Part shown: one piece after another, positions 16,165-25,274 of the stretch | Layout of the letters: each line of letters begins with the position of its first letter | Position numbering within the stretch: position 1 is the stretch's first letter | From: Desmonostoc muscorum LEGE 12446 | GTDB lineage: Bacteria > Cyanobacteriota > Cyanobacteriia > Cyanobacteriales > Nostocaceae | Assembly: GCF_015207005.2 (NCBI RefSeq) | Contig: NZ_JADEXS020000001.1 | Location: 1,674,001 to 1,738,000, forward strand | Reading direction: 5' to 3' | DNA length: 64,000 nt | The notes under the pieces: model-generated | Told to the model about the DNA's origin: nothing | Seen by the model: the letters and a program-made list of their open reading frames with translations, nothing else | The model's database searches: none | Program-made: the position numbers and the translations under genes

Positions 16165-17691
16165 ATGAAATTGGCTTACTGGATGTATGCAGGCCCAGCC
16201 CATATCGGCACTCTCCGAATCGCTAGTTCTTTTAAAAACGTTCATGCAATCATGCACGCGCCACTAGGGGATGATTACTTCAACGTCATGCGCTCTATGC
16301 TATCGCGGGAGAGGGATTTCACTCCGGTGACAACCAGTGTTGTCGATCGCAACGTTTTGGCACGCGGTTCTCAGGAAAAGGTGGTAGATAACATCACCCG
16401 CAAAGATGCCGAGGAACACCCAGATTTAATTGTGTTAACTCCCACCTGCACTTCTAGCATTTTGCAAGAAGACTTACACAACTTTGTAGAACGGGCGCAA
16501 CTGGAAGCCAAAGGGGACGTAATGCTGGCGGATGTGAACCATTACCGCTACAACGAACTGCAAGCAGCCGATCGCACTCTCGATCAAATTGTCCAATACT
16601 ACATTGAAAAAGCCCGGAAGCGGGGCGAATTAGCAGAAGGCAAAACCGAAAAGCCCTCAGTTAACATTATCGGTACTACCACCCTCGGTTTCCACAACAA
16701 TCACGACTGCACCGAACTCAAACGGCTGATGGCTGACTTGGGGATTGAGGTAAATACCTTAATTCCCGAAGGTGCTTCGGTGAAGGACTTGAAGAAGATG
16801 CCCAAAGCCTGGTTTAACCTGGTGCCTTACCGGGAACTCGGTTTGACTACAGCTCGTTACCTAGAAGAACAATTCGGCACACCTTATATAGACATTACCC
16901 CAATGGGTGTAGTGGAAACTGCTCGGTGTATCCGTAAAATTCAGCAGGTAATTAACGCCCAAGGCGCTGATGTGAACTACGAAGACTTCATCAACGAGCA
17001 AACCCTGTATGTATCACAAGCCGCTTGGTTCTCCCGTTCCATTGACTGTCAAAACTTGACCGGCAAAAAAGCAGTGGTATTTGGCGACAACACCCACGCC
17101 GCCGCCATCACTAAGATTTTGGCAAGAGAAATGGGGATTCACGTAGTTTGGGCTGGAACCTACTGCAAATATGATGCAGACTGGTTCCGGGAACAGGTGA
17201 GCGAATATTGCGATGAAGTGCTGATTACAGACGATCATGGCGCAATTGGGGATGCGATCGCTCGCGTCGAACCCTCTGCTATTTTCGGCACCCAAATGGA
17301 ACGCCACGTTGGTAAGCGCTTGGATATTCCTTGCGGTGTAATTGCTGCACCCATCCACGTCCAGAATTTCCCCATTGGTTACAAGCCATTTATGGGTTAC
17401 GAAGGTACAAATCAAATTACAGATTTAATCTACAATTCCTTCACTTTGGGAATGGAAGATCATCTTTTAGAAATATTTGGAGGTCATGATACCAAGGAAG
17501 TAATTACTAAAGGAATTTCCGCTGATTCTGACCTGAGTTGGACAAAAGATGGTCAAGCAGAATTGAATAAAATTCCTGGATTTGTGCGCGGGAAAGTGAA
17601 GCGTAATACTGAAAAATTTGCCCGCGATCGGGGTTTCAAGGAAATCAATGCTGAGGTGTTGTACGCCGCGAAGGAAGCTGTAGGCGCGTAG
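16165..17691 (+). CDS. chlB: Light-independent protochlorophyllide reductase subunit B
   Basis: I place the start at the ATG at 16165 (508 residues), the conserved [18 protein letters not shown] beginning. An in-frame TTG at 16144 would add seven residues and lacks support. ChlB and ChlN form the NB component of the dark-operative reductase; together they bind a [4Fe-4S] cluster and protochlorophyllide. Motifs include [14 protein letters not shown], the [16 protein letters not shown] region, and the C-terminal [20 protein letters not shown] block. It allows chlorophyll synthesis in darkness. chlL and chlN are not in the window. A good terminator follows. Confidence 0.97.
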   Translation: MKLAYWMYAGPAHIGTLRIASSFKNVHAIMHAPLGDDYFNVMRSMLSRERDFTPVTTSVVDRNVLARGSQEKVVDNITRKDAEEHPDLIVLTPTCTSSILQEDLHNFVERAQLEAKGDVMLADVNHYRYNELQAADRTLDQIVQYYIEKARKRGELAEGKTEKPSVNIIGTTTLGFHNNHDCTELKRLMADLGIEVNTLIPEGASVKDLKKMPKAWFNLVPYRELGLTTARYLEEQFGTPYIDITPMGVVETARCIRKIQQVINAQGADVNYEDFINEQTLYVSQAAWFSRSIDCQNLTGKKAVVFGDNTHAAAITKILAREMGIHVVWAGTYCKYDADWFREQVSEYCDEVLITDDHGAIGDAIARVEPSAIFGTQMERHVGKRLDIPCGVIAAPIHVQNFPIGYKPFMGYEGTNQITDLIYNSFTLGMEDHLLEIFGGHDTKEVITKGISADSDLSWTKDGQAELNKIPGFVRGKVKRNTEKFARDRGFKEINAEVLYAAKEAVGA

Positions 17692-17715
17692 TTTAGCAGT
17701 TCATCGAGAAGATTG

Positions 17716-17755
17716 AGGGGTAAGGAGTTATGTATACTCTTTGCCCCTATTTTTT
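17716..17755 (+). terminator. Rho-independent terminator of chlB
   Basis: AGGGGTAAGGAG (17716-17727) pairs with CTCTTTGCCCCT (17737-17748): twelve pairs, two of them G-U. A T-run at 17750-17755 follows. It lies 25 bases after the chlB stop. Confidence 0.85.
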
Positions 17756-17863
17756 CGTTTCATTATTAAATATAGTGACACAACTTAAATTATGAGATAT
17801 TATATTTTCATATGATTTTTTATATATTTATTTTCACAATTATTTAAAATAACTAAATAAAAT

Positions 17864-18238
17864 ATGAACGATGACAAAGCGGCATTATTAGCGGCACTAT
17901 GTCAGGCTGGCATTAAGCACAGTCCAGAAAAAATGGTGCGGATTGCTAAGCAAACTGATGGCAAAATTGTATTTTTAGAAGAGGGAAATACTGAAGCAGG
18001 ACTCCAGCACATACTGGAACAACATTCTTTGGAGTTCCTAAATCAGGGTATTGAATTAGAGCAGATACCAGATGCGATAATTGCAGCGGTTACTCAAGGT
18101 AGAGTGACTGGTTATCAAGGAAAACAAAAAACTCGTACCATTTATGAAGTTACCTTCAATGGGAAAATCCAATATATTTCTGTGACTGTAAGCGATAATG
18201 GTTATATAGTTGGTGCTAACCCCAGAACTTCCCCATAA
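17864..18238 (+). CDS. Stand-alone BECR-fold-like nuclease toxin domain (putative)
   Basis: A 124-residue protein. The second half has HILEQHSLEFLNQGI, then IYEVTFNGKIQYISVTVSDNGYIVGANPRTSP. I recognise this layout (a HILxxH helix, a three-strand sheet and a terminal GANP) from C-terminal nuclease domains of polymorphic and CdiA-type toxins with a barnase/EndoU/colicin/RelE-like fold. The assignment is by pattern memory only. There is no delivery domain and no signal peptide; the N-terminal 45 residues are helical. The upstream 100 bases are extremely AT-rich. A 119-residue acidic gene follows after 15 bases, as expected for a toxin-immunity or toxin-antitoxin pair. Confidence 0.6.
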   Translation: MNDDKAALLAALCQAGIKHSPEKMVRIAKQTDGKIVFLEEGNTEAGLQHILEQHSLEFLNQGIELEQIPDAIIAAVTQGRVTGYQGKQKTRTIYEVTFNGKIQYISVTVSDNGYIVGANPRTSP

Positions 18239-18253
18239 CTTGGTAGAGAGACT

Positions 18254-18613
18254 ATGGTAGCAAAAATCAAACTCATGGCTGATTATGGATGCTACCCACT
18301 ATGGTGGGCTACTTCTGATCGAGCTGGTGATATTGATCCAGAGACACTGCCACTAAGTAAAGAAACTATTAGCCGTTTGGATAAATGGGCAGAAGTTTAC
18401 GATGCAAAATTGAACTGGGAAAATCCTGGTGATTCGCTGGGTTTTTCCAGTCTAGAGGCTGAAGCGGCTTTTGAGGATGAAGGAATTAGTTTGTGGAAGC
18501 AACTACAAAAAGAACTTGTGCCTAACTATCAAGTAATCTATTTTAGTAATAGATTACGTAAAGTTGTTACTCATCCTGGCGAATTAGAAGTTTTACCTGT
18601 TATTCAGCAATGA
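18254..18613 (+). CDS. Small acidic protein, candidate immunity/antitoxin partner
   Basis: A 119-residue protein beginning MVAKIKLMADYGCYPLWWATSDRAGDIDPETLPLS, rich in Asp, Glu and Trp, with no membrane segment. It is 15 bases downstream of the toxin-like gene, with GAGAGA in front of the ATG, so the two are probably co-transcribed. Small acidic proteins in this position usually neutralise the upstream toxin. I know similar orphan proteins in actinobacteria and cyanobacteria but no assigned function. The role is inference from position and composition. Confidence 0.6.
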   Translation: MVAKIKLMADYGCYPLWWATSDRAGDIDPETLPLSKETISRLDKWAEVYDAKLNWENPGDSLGFSSLEAEAAFEDEGISLWKQLQKELVPNYQVIYFSNRLRKVVTHPGELEVLPVIQQ

Positions 18614-18631
18614 TTTGTGCTAACAAAATAT

Positions 18632-19210
18632 TTATCTCCAGATGATTGACAAATTTAAAATAAATCCTGGTAACACATCTTCTCCTGATAATTCTTGGGG
18701 AGATGTTAATATTTCCACTGGTTGACCAAGACGATAAATTTCTACTTGTCGCATTTTAGGATTAATTAACCAACCTAATTTGACTCCATTATCGATATAT
18801 TCCTGCATCTTCTCTTGCGTTTCTCGCAAAGTATCGCTGGGTGACATTAACTCTAAAACAAAATCTGGGGCAATTGGAGGGAATTTTTCTTTTTGTTCAG
18901 GTGTGAGTGTATCCCATCGTTCTTTTCTAATCCAAGCGACATCAGGAGAACGGTTAGCACCATTGGGCAGTTTGAAGCAGGTGGAAGAATCAAAGCAAAT
19001 TCCTAATTGAGTTTGACGATTCCAAATTCCGAACTCAACAGAAATTTCAAAATTACGATTTCCAGTTTCTCCGCCTGTGGGTGGCATGATTAAGAGTTCT
19101 CCGGCTGCGTTGCGTTCAAATTTGATTTCAGGATTTTCCCGACACAGTTGATAAAATTGGTTGTCGGTGAGTTGGATGATGGAGTTTAATTTAATGGCGA
19201 TCGCTGTCAT
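18632..19210 (-). CDS. Uma2-family (DUF820) putative endonuclease
   Basis: A 192-residue protein with LTDNQFYQLCRENPEIKFERNAAGELLIMPPTGGETGNRN, then FKLPNGANRSPDVAWI, FPPIAPDFVLELMSPSDTLRETQEKM and YIDNGVKLGWLINPKMRQVEIYRLGQ. The last part is the catalytic core (PDFVLEL, E/K pair) of the family. It converges on the immunity-like gene (19 bases between the ends). A decayed partial copy lies directly upstream (19216-19459), so the region has undergone a local duplication. Confidence 0.9.
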   Translation of the reverse strand: MTAIAIKLNSIIQLTDNQFYQLCRENPEIKFERNAAGELLIMPPTGGETGNRNFEISVEFGIWNRQTQLGICFDSSTCFKLPNGANRSPDVAWIRKERWDTLTPEQKEKFPPIAPDFVLELMSPSDTLRETQEKMQEYIDNGVKLGWLINPKMRQVEIYRLGQPVEILTSPQELSGEDVLPGFILNLSIIWR

Positions 19211-19215
19211 AATTA

Positions 19216-19459
19216 AATATTTATCTCCAGATGATTGACAAATTTAAAATAAATCGTGGTAACACATCTTCTCCTGATAATTTTTATGGAGATGTTAATA
19301 TTTCCACTGGTTGACCAAGACGATAAATTTCTACTTGACGCATTTTGGGATTAATCAACCAACCTAATTTGACTCCATTATCGATATATTCCTGCATTTT
19401 CTCTTGGGTTTCTCGCAAAGTATCGCTGGGTGACATTAACTCTAAAACAAAATCTGTGG
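19216..19459 (-). pseudogene. Decayed 3' fragment of a duplicated Uma2 gene
   Basis: About 240 bases are nearly identical to 18630-18867, the 3' half of the neighbouring Uma2 gene. The fragment has lost its 5' half, and a CAA codon has become TAA (stop at 19284-19286) in the segment corresponding to SPQELSGED. The identity breaks at about 19456, right beside the perfect palindrome at 19464-19491. That suggests repeat-associated rearrangement cut the copy. Confidence 0.85.
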
Positions 19460-19463
19460 CAGC

Positions 19464-19491
19464 GTAGCGGTAATTCATGAATTACCGCTAC
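19464..19491. repeat. Perfect 28-bp palindrome overlapping the end of the SDR gene
   Basis: GTAGCGGTAATTCA followed by its exact complement, with no loop. It contains the TGA stop codon of the SDR gene (19475-19477) and marks the truncation point of the Uma2 fragment. Either a mobile palindromic repeat landed here or it serves as a bidirectional end structure. Confidence 0.85.
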
Positions 19492-20431
19492 TTTCGTTAT
19501 CTTTTGCGTAAGTCCTGTTTTTATTAAATTCAAATTTCACATCGGTTAGTTTTTCCGATACTTCCCATAGTTTTTTGGCGATCGCTTGGTCTTTGGATAA
19601 CTCGTTTGATTCGACTTTTATTGGATAGCCACGCACTTCCATAAACCCATTGGGACCGAAATATTCCGCGCCTTTTAAGCCTGCTTCGATCGCCGCCCGC
19701 AGAGTCGGTAATGCACCCATCGTGATGTCTTGAGCAAGGATGCCGTTGAGATATTTCACAACGCCGCCCGCAGTTCTCTGCAATTCGGTTGCCGTCCAGC
19801 CCGGATGTGAGGCGGTTACAACTGTGTCGAGATTGTTATCTTTTAGTTTTCGGTCGAGTTCGTAGGTAAAATAGATATTCGCAAGTTTGCTGTCGCCGTA
19901 GGCTTTCCATTTGGCATAACTTCTCTTTTCCCAATTCAAATCATCGAAATCTATCTTGCCTAAACTATGTGCGCCGCTCGAAACATTCACGATTCGTGAG
20001 CCTTCGGTGCTGATCAACAGTTCTAAAACATGCCCCGTCAAAGCAAAATGTCCGAGATGATTAGTGCCGAGCTGCAATTCAAAACCGTCCGTGGTTTTTG
20101 AATACGGCGGAATCATCACACCCGCATTATTAATCAGTAAATCCAGACGCAAGTAATTTTTCTGAAAGTTTTCAGCGAAATTTTTAACTGATGCTAAATT
20201 TGCCAAATCAAGTTCCATCACCTTTACGTCGGCATCTTTATTCTGTTGAAGAATTTTCGCCAATGCTTTGTTTCCTTTGTCCAAATTGCGAACCGCAATG
20301 ATTACAGACGCTTGTTTATTAGCTAAAACCCGCGCTGTTTCATAACCGATACCGCTGCTCGAACCCGTGACAATTGCTACTCTTCCTTTTTGACTCAGAA
20401 TATTTTCTGCGTTCCATTTTTCATTTTTCAT
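19475..20431 (-). CDS. Short-chain dehydrogenase/reductase (retinol-dehydrogenase/WWOX-like)
   Basis: A 318-residue classical SDR. The NAD(P)-binding TGSSSGIG lies near residue 21, the NNAGV motif near residue 103, and the catalytic Ser (VNVSSGAHS) and Tyr-Lys in YGDSKLAN further on. The sequence resembles the retinol-dehydrogenase-like group that acts on hydrophobic alcohols and ketones; the substrate cannot be told. The last few codons and the stop lie in the 28-bp palindrome, so the extreme C-terminus (DNESSGNS) may be repeat-derived. No operon partner is visible. Confidence 0.92.
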   Translation of the reverse strand: MKNEKWNAENILSQKGRVAIVTGSSSGIGYETARVLANKQASVIIAVRNLDKGNKALAKILQQNKDADVKVMELDLANLASVKNFAENFQKNYLRLDLLINNAGVMIPPYSKTTDGFELQLGTNHLGHFALTGHVLELLISTEGSRIVNVSSGAHSLGKIDFDDLNWEKRSYAKWKAYGDSKLANIYFTYELDRKLKDNNLDTVVTASHPGWTATELQRTAGGVVKYLNGILAQDITMGALPTLRAAIEAGLKGAEYFGPNGFMEVRGYPIKVESNELSKDQAIAKKLWEVSEKLTDVKFEFNKNRTYAKDNESSGNS

Positions 20432-20547
20432 TTTATTTTCTCTTGTTTAATTAACTTAATTAATTCTCAAAAAAAGAATTAATTCGTTACTGCATCCCAC
20501 ACAATTTTATAGGTAGTTTATAACATTTTTTAGTTATCAGTATCAGA

Positions 20548-21804
20548 TTAATAAGTCCAGTTTTGCTTGGCCTGCAAACTATAGGTTCCATCTTTGACAT
20601 TCACCCGCTCAGGAATCAGATTTAAATCTCTAAATATATTTGCCTGATGCTGTAGAGCATTGAGCGATTGGTCGTCAATGGGAATGATGGCGCGTTCGCC
20701 ACTATGTTTCTGTAAAATTTCTACAATGGATGGATCGATTTCATGGTGTTCTGCCAATCGTTGAACAGCTTCTAATTCCTGTCTCTTAGCCCAAGTTCCA
20801 GCTTCGTTTACCTCTTCTAAAATCACCTTCAGCAAGTCGGGATAGTCGCGTACCAGTTCTGGAACGGCGTAGTAATAAGTGGGAACTTCTATGGAGGCTT
20901 TGTCACCAAATATGCTCTCTAAGTCTGCAATCGATCGCCCTGGATAAGCGCTTCGGGCAAGGGTAGCTGTGTAGGGAACCCAAATCACCCAAGCATCGAT
21001 TTCACCGCGGCGGAATCGGGGCAGCGCCTCCGGTTGTGTCAGATAAACTGGCTCGATGTCACTAAAATCTAGACCGACTTTTGCCAGCGATCGCACAAGT
21101 ATATAATGTGCGCTTGAGCCTTTGTCAAAAGCGATCTTTTTGCCCTTCAGGTCTGCTAGTGTCTGAATTGGCGAATCTTCCGGCACTAGAATTGCTTGAC
21201 CTTTGGGAGCGGTATATTTTTCCTTAGCCACCCGTACAAATACGTGATCCGCTGCTTGAGAGAAGATGCTGGCCGTGCCGCCGCCCCCGCAGAAGTCAAT
21301 CGTTCCGTTGCTGAGTGCTTCTATCAGAGAAGAGGCTGATAAAAAGCTTGTCCAGATGACACTCAGCCCAAATGGTCGCAAACGCGTTTCCAGCAAGGCT
21401 TGAGTCCGGAGAACTTCCAGATTTGTCATCCCCTCTGGATATCCAATTTTGAGTTGCTTGAGCCGCCGCGCTTGCTCTGCTAAGGGCGTGTTGCTGGATT
21501 GATGAGAACGCTGAGAAAACCAGCGATCCAATACTACACAGAAAATTATCCCCCCCATAAACAGTCCCACGGTTTCCAGTAACTGGATTATGGATCTTTT
21601 AGGTAGTTGGAACTGATTACCAGATTCAGAAGCAGCAATAGCATGATCGTCAAAAACTAGAGGCAAGACCAAAATCGAGACAAGTCCGATGCAAAATCGA
21701 ACTGCAAACCTGTAGGTAGCCGATGTACGAGTGGCTGATCTGAGCGACCGTAAGATATTTTGACCTGTGCATCTAGGCAGAAGGTCAATCAAACGGCTAA
21801 TCAT
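20548..21804 (-). CDS. Membrane-anchored SsuA/NitT-type ABC substrate-binding protein
   Basis: A 418-residue protein. Two hydrophobic segments (about residues 35-57 and 72-95) precede the binding domain, which starts near LKIGYPEGMTNLEVLRTQALLETRLRPFG. Family features include the FCGGGGTASIFSQAADH segment, LADLKGKKIAFDKGSSAHYILVRSLAKVGLDFSDIEPVYL and the EIDAWVIWVPYTA loop. This group binds sulfonates, taurine or nitrate-like anions. The extra transmembrane helix makes it unusually tethered. No permease or ATPase gene is adjacent. It is divergent from the CadD-like gene, with 217 bases between. Confidence 0.87.
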   Translation of the reverse strand: MISRLIDLLPRCTGQNILRSLRSATRTSATYRFAVRFCIGLVSILVLPLVFDDHAIAASESGNQFQLPKRSIIQLLETVGLFMGGIIFCVVLDRWFSQRSHQSSNTPLAEQARRLKQLKIGYPEGMTNLEVLRTQALLETRLRPFGLSVIWTSFLSASSLIEALSNGTIDFCGGGGTASIFSQAADHVFVRVAKEKYTAPKGQAILVPEDSPIQTLADLKGKKIAFDKGSSAHYILVRSLAKVGLDFSDIEPVYLTQPEALPRFRRGEIDAWVIWVPYTATLARSAYPGRSIADLESIFGDKASIEVPTYYYAVPELVRDYPDLLKVILEEVNEAGTWAKRQELEAVQRLAEHHEIDPSIVEILQKHSGERAIIPIDDQSLNALQHQANIFRDLNLIPERVNVKDGTYSLQAKQNWTY

Positions 21805-22021
21805 AATGACTCCTTTGATAAATATAGGTGATGGACATTGCCCGATGAATTGGAGATGGGGGATAAAGTCAAAGCACCGCTTGATGTATATAAACTACCA
21901 AACTTGCTCGCTTGTTACACCCAATATGCGATACTCACATTATCATATCGATATTGTGTGGATTATCTACAAAGGTTGAGCGATCGCTAGTTTCGGTCAT
22001 CAGATAGGTGTTGAGTGAGGA

Positions 22022-22696
22022 ATGGTGATGGATTGGTTAATTGCAACAATTAAGATTGGGCTAGCTGCGGCTGTGGCAACAACATTTGATGACAATATTT
22101 ATCTGACTGCCTTCTTTAGTGAGGTTAATCGGACTTTTCGTCCTCAACATGTTGTAGTTGGTGAGATTTTAGGGTTCACGGCATTAATGATAGTAAGTTT
22201 ACTTGGGTTCTTGATGGGTCTAGCAATTCCCTCAACTTGGACTGGTCTACTGGGGATTCTGCCGATACTTATTGGCTTGAAGAATCTGCTCAACCTGAAT
22301 AAGGATGATTCAGTTGAAGATAAGTCAGCCAATCTCAAAAGAAACTCGAAATTTCATGGATTTGATTCCAGAAAGCGATCGCTCTGGGACGTAATCCGCG
22401 ATCCGCAGACATATCGCGTCTCCTCGGTTACAATTGCCAACGGCGGCAACAATCTTGGCATCTATATCCCCCTGTTTGCCACTAGCTCAATCCAAAATCT
22501 CACTGTGATCGTACCAGTTTGCTATTTCATTGTTTTTTGCTGGCTGTTTATGTCCTATAATCTGACTCGTCTACCTGGTATCGCTTTGATACTCAGCCGT
22601 TATGCTAGCAAGATTTTCCCCTTCGTTCTGATGTGGCTGGGTTTCAGAATTCTGGTAGACAGCGAATCTTATCGTATTTTTCTCCCAAACACTTGA
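22022..22696 (+). CDS. CadD-family cation (cadmium) resistance transporter, copy 1
   Basis: A 224-residue membrane protein; ATG codons at 22022 and 22028 are both possible, and the second is better spaced from GAGG. The N-terminal TTFDDNIYLTAFF motif, a proline-containing helix (AIPSTWTGLLGILPILIG), DPQTYRVSSVTIANGGNNLGIYIPLF, and a C-terminal helix pair match the CadD family of cadmium/cation efflux proteins. It probably has five or six helices in the plasma membrane. A close paralog lies at 57570-58250. The divergent intergenic region contains an imperfect AT-rich dyad (about 21940-21962) that could bind a regulator; this is inference. Confidence 0.85.
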   Translation: MVMDWLIATIKIGLAAAVATTFDDNIYLTAFFSEVNRTFRPQHVVVGEILGFTALMIVSLLGFLMGLAIPSTWTGLLGILPILIGLKNLLNLNKDDSVEDKSANLKRNSKFHGFDSRKRSLWDVIRDPQTYRVSSVTIANGGNNLGIYIPLFATSSIQNLTVIVPVCYFIVFCWLFMSYNLTRLPGIALILSRYASKIFPFVLMWLGFRILVDSESYRIFLPNT

Positions 22697-22880
22697 CAGA
22701 TAAACGTTATTAGTTATCAGTTTGGTGAGATTCTGAAGGTAAAATCAATAGAGCTTAACTCGTGCATTTTCAGTTACCGTTTTATATCCCTAGAAGAAAA
22801 CCGGAGGTAGATTGAACCTGCAAACTCTTATTTGCTAAGATTTCCAGTGCGACAACATTTAAACAGGGCAACTCTTCATC

Positions 22881-23876
22881 ATGCCAACATCTACAATTGA
22901 CAATCAAGACGCAGCTGCTATCCAAGCTGCTAGAGTTGGGGTTGCAATATACGATCGCTCTGGCTGGGGACGCATCAAAGTGTCTGGCGATGACCGACTC
23001 CGCTTTTTACATAACCAAAGTACTAACGATTTCCTCGCACTCAAGCCAGGACAAGGTTGTGATACAGTTTTCGTCACTTCCACAGCCAGAACTATTGATT
23101 TAGTAACCGCCTACGTCAGAGAAGATGCGGTGATTCTGCTCGTTTCGCCTAACCGCAGGCAGTTTCTCATGGAATGGCTGGATAAATATATTTTCTTTGC
23201 AGATAAGGTGGAATTATCTGATATCACACAATATACCAACACCCTCAGCCTCATTGGTCCCCAAAGCGACGCTGTAATCGAAAAGTTGGGGATTGGCGAA
23301 CTTATCGGGCAACCCTACGGTAGTCACCAAGTATACACCATTGCTAATGCTCAGGGAGTGCGAATTGCTGTAGGTAGTGGGTTAGGAATTCCCGGATACA
23401 CTTTGAATTTTCCTTATACTGACAAAGCAACGGTGTGGGAGAAACTGTTAGAAACTGGGGCGGTAGAAATGAGCGATCGCGCTTGGGATGTGTTGCGAAT
23501 CTTACAAGGACGCCCCGCCCCAGATGCAGAACTCACTGATGATTATAATCCCTTGGAAGCTGGTTTGTGGGAAACAATTTCCTTTAACAAAGGTTGCTAT
23601 ATTGGGCAAGAAACCATTGCGCGGTTAAACACATACAAAGGTGTAAAACAACACTTATTTGGTGTTAAAATAAGTGCTACTACGGAAACTGGAAGTGCGA
23701 TCGCCGTTGGAGATGAAAAGGTCGGTAAGCTTACCAGTTATACAGAAACTCCTGATGGTTATTTTGGACTAGGTTACATCCGCACCAAAGCTGGTGGTGT
23801 TGGTTTAAAAGTTAAAGTGGGAGAAACTGAAGGTGAAATAGTAGAAATCCCATTTGTTTCTCACGAATACCCATAG
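22881..23876 (+). CDS. ygfZ: YgfZ/GcvT-like tetrahydrofolate-binding Fe-S repair protein
   Basis: A 331-residue protein. The diagnostic motif KGCYIGQE (K-G-C-Y-x-G-Q-E) is clear near residues 238-245 (NKGCYIGQETIARL). The N-terminal part has DRSGWGRIKVSGDDRLRFLHNQSTNDF, as in GcvT-fold folate proteins, and the C-terminus has a beta-barrel segment with TSYTETPDGYFGLGYIR. YgfZ-like proteins use folate in assembly or repair of certain [4Fe-4S] enzymes. It is a single gene, followed by a CTGAATT-type repeat. Confidence 0.92.
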   Translation: MPTSTIDNQDAAAIQAARVGVAIYDRSGWGRIKVSGDDRLRFLHNQSTNDFLALKPGQGCDTVFVTSTARTIDLVTAYVREDAVILLVSPNRRQFLMEWLDKYIFFADKVELSDITQYTNTLSLIGPQSDAVIEKLGIGELIGQPYGSHQVYTIANAQGVRIAVGSGLGIPGYTLNFPYTDKATVWEKLLETGAVEMSDRAWDVLRILQGRPAPDAELTDDYNPLEAGLWETISFNKGCYIGQETIARLNTYKGVKQHLFGVKISATTETGSAIAVGDEKVGKLTSYTETPDGYFGLGYIRTKAGGVGLKVKVGETEGEIVEIPFVSHEYP

Positions 23877-23880
23877 TTAA

Positions 23881-23912
23881 AGAAGAATTCAGAATTCAGA
23901 ATTCTGAATTCA
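23881..23912. repeat. CAGAATT/CTGAATT heptamer repeat
   Basis: A short run of GAATTC-containing heptamers. The same family is seen at 24010-24045, 38823-38856, 38915-38946, 45898-45921, 48126-48159, 58555-58590 and 58896-58921, often joined to GACTCCTGA. They sit near gene ends. Confidence 0.8.
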
Positions 23913-23997
23913 GCAATCTTTATTGATTAAAGAGTCGGACTGGAATTCATAGTTCCAAATCTCATAGTCAAATATAGTTAGACGTTTGAAATTTAGG

Positions 23998-24906
23998 TTA
24001 AAGTTTTCTAATACTGAATTCTGACTCCTGAGTTCTGAATTCTTCTCGATCGCATCTGGTGCCTTGACAAAATTCATCTACCCAAGAAGCTAGACTACGG
24101 GCATTGGTGCTTGGTAACACATTCACTTTGGTTTTAACGTCTTGTGGTGGTGTATTGACATACTGGGTATTTTTGGCAATTTCGGTAGTAATTGCTAGCG
24201 AACGCACTGGTTTGCTGTGACTAGAAATTTCAGTGGCTAATGGCATAGTTTTGGCTTTATTGTTTACCTGGGAGGTAATTGTTAGCGTTCCTCCTGAAAG
24301 TAAACGATGGAGGGGCAATTTTACTGATTTATCTTCCCTGAGTAAACCAGAGTCTGGCTTGACTGAATGTGACGGTTTTACGGAAGTATTGTGAGTAACC
24401 TTAGTAAGAACTGCAACTGATGTCCCAGCTTTGTTTGTAGAATCTAGTTCAGTGCTATCTGTAAATGATGTTACAGTTTGCTGTAAGCGTGGCAAATCTG
24501 AGTGTAGCGTTTTTACAGGAGAATCAAGTGTAACCTTGGAGGGAGTTAACACCAATGGTACAGCTTGGCGATCGTGAGAAACTTTATCCTGTAACGACTC
24601 ACTTTCAACTTGGTTTTCTGATTTGATTAAACGTAACTCTTCATCAGGATTAAAGTTGAGGCCTAAAGCTGCCACTATTTTATCAGGATTATTACTTAAA
24701 TCCAAGATAAAAGCAAGTATCTCATCAAACTGCGGTTCCAAAACAGATAGCGTTGCCAAAATAAAACCAGACGAAGGACGCCGCAGACCGTCATAGGTAG
24801 CCCAAATTCGCATTTTAACCAGCCAGGAACTATTTTGCTCGTAGTAACTCAGCCACTTCTGTTTTAAGGATTGACGCAGTTGCTGGATATTCATCGAATG
24901 CCTCAC
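23998..24906 (-). CDS. Cyanobacterial hypothetical protein (DUF5331-like)
   Basis: The protein is 302 residues from the first ATG, or 298 from the second (MNIQQLRQSL at 24894), which I prefer. The first 95 residues are conserved-looking: LKQKWLSYYEQNSSWLVKMRIWATYDGLRRPSSGFILATLSVLEPQFDEIL, then DLSNNPDKIVAALGLNFNPDEELRL. I associate this with DUF5331 of filamentous cyanobacteria. The rest is a low-complexity Ser/Thr/Val/Lys-rich tail, ending in a short Cys-containing segment (SWVDEFCQGTRCDREEF). The last residues run into a CTGAATT-type repeat. Function unknown; no membrane segment or signal peptide is visible. Confidence 0.75.
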   Translation of the reverse strand: MRHSMNIQQLRQSLKQKWLSYYEQNSSWLVKMRIWATYDGLRRPSSGFILATLSVLEPQFDEILAFILDLSNNPDKIVAALGLNFNPDEELRLIKSENQVESESLQDKVSHDRQAVPLVLTPSKVTLDSPVKTLHSDLPRLQQTVTSFTDSTELDSTNKAGTSVAVLTKVTHNTSVKPSHSVKPDSGLLREDKSVKLPLHRLLSGGTLTITSQVNNKAKTMPLATEISSHSKPVRSLAITTEIAKNTQYVNTPPQDVKTKVNVLPSTNARSLASWVDEFCQGTRCDREEFRTQESEFSIRKL

Positions 24907-24920
24907 TTAGGTCAAACAAT

Positions 24921-25000
24921 TTTGGATTTTGGATTTTGGATTTTGGATTTTGGATTTTAGATTTTGGATTTTAGATTTTGGATTTTAGATTTTAGATTGA
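24921..25000. repeat. TTTTGGA/TTTTAGA heptamer array
   Basis: About eleven units of the 7-base motif GGATTTT or AGATTTT in tandem upstream of the DUF5331-like gene. A related short run is at 59399-59425. The rest of the gap (25001-25274) holds dispersed repeat fragments rich in GCGTAGC and no gene that I can support. Confidence 0.85.
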
Positions 25001-25274
25001 CTGCACCCATAAAGGGATGCAGCTTGGGGATTTGAAATTGACGATAGCGTAGCTTAAAGCCAACGGCATGGCTTCTCTACGAGACGCACTCGCGTTCGCT
25101 TAGAGCGACGTAGTAGCGTCTTTTACATTGATTCCGCCCACAAGGGGGAGCCACTGCGGTGGACGGGTTTCCCGGCATAAAGCAAGTGGCATCGGGGCTT
25201 GAACCAAAAACAATCCAAAATCCAAAATTGAAAATCTAAAATTCGGAGGGTCAACAAGAGTGCAGACTTTATTT

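Noticed and set aside
21940..21962. Imperfect AT-rich dyad in front of the CadD-like gene as an ArsR/SmtB operator
   Set aside because: Symmetry is weak and no ArsR/SmtB gene is nearby; kept only as a remark in the gene entry.
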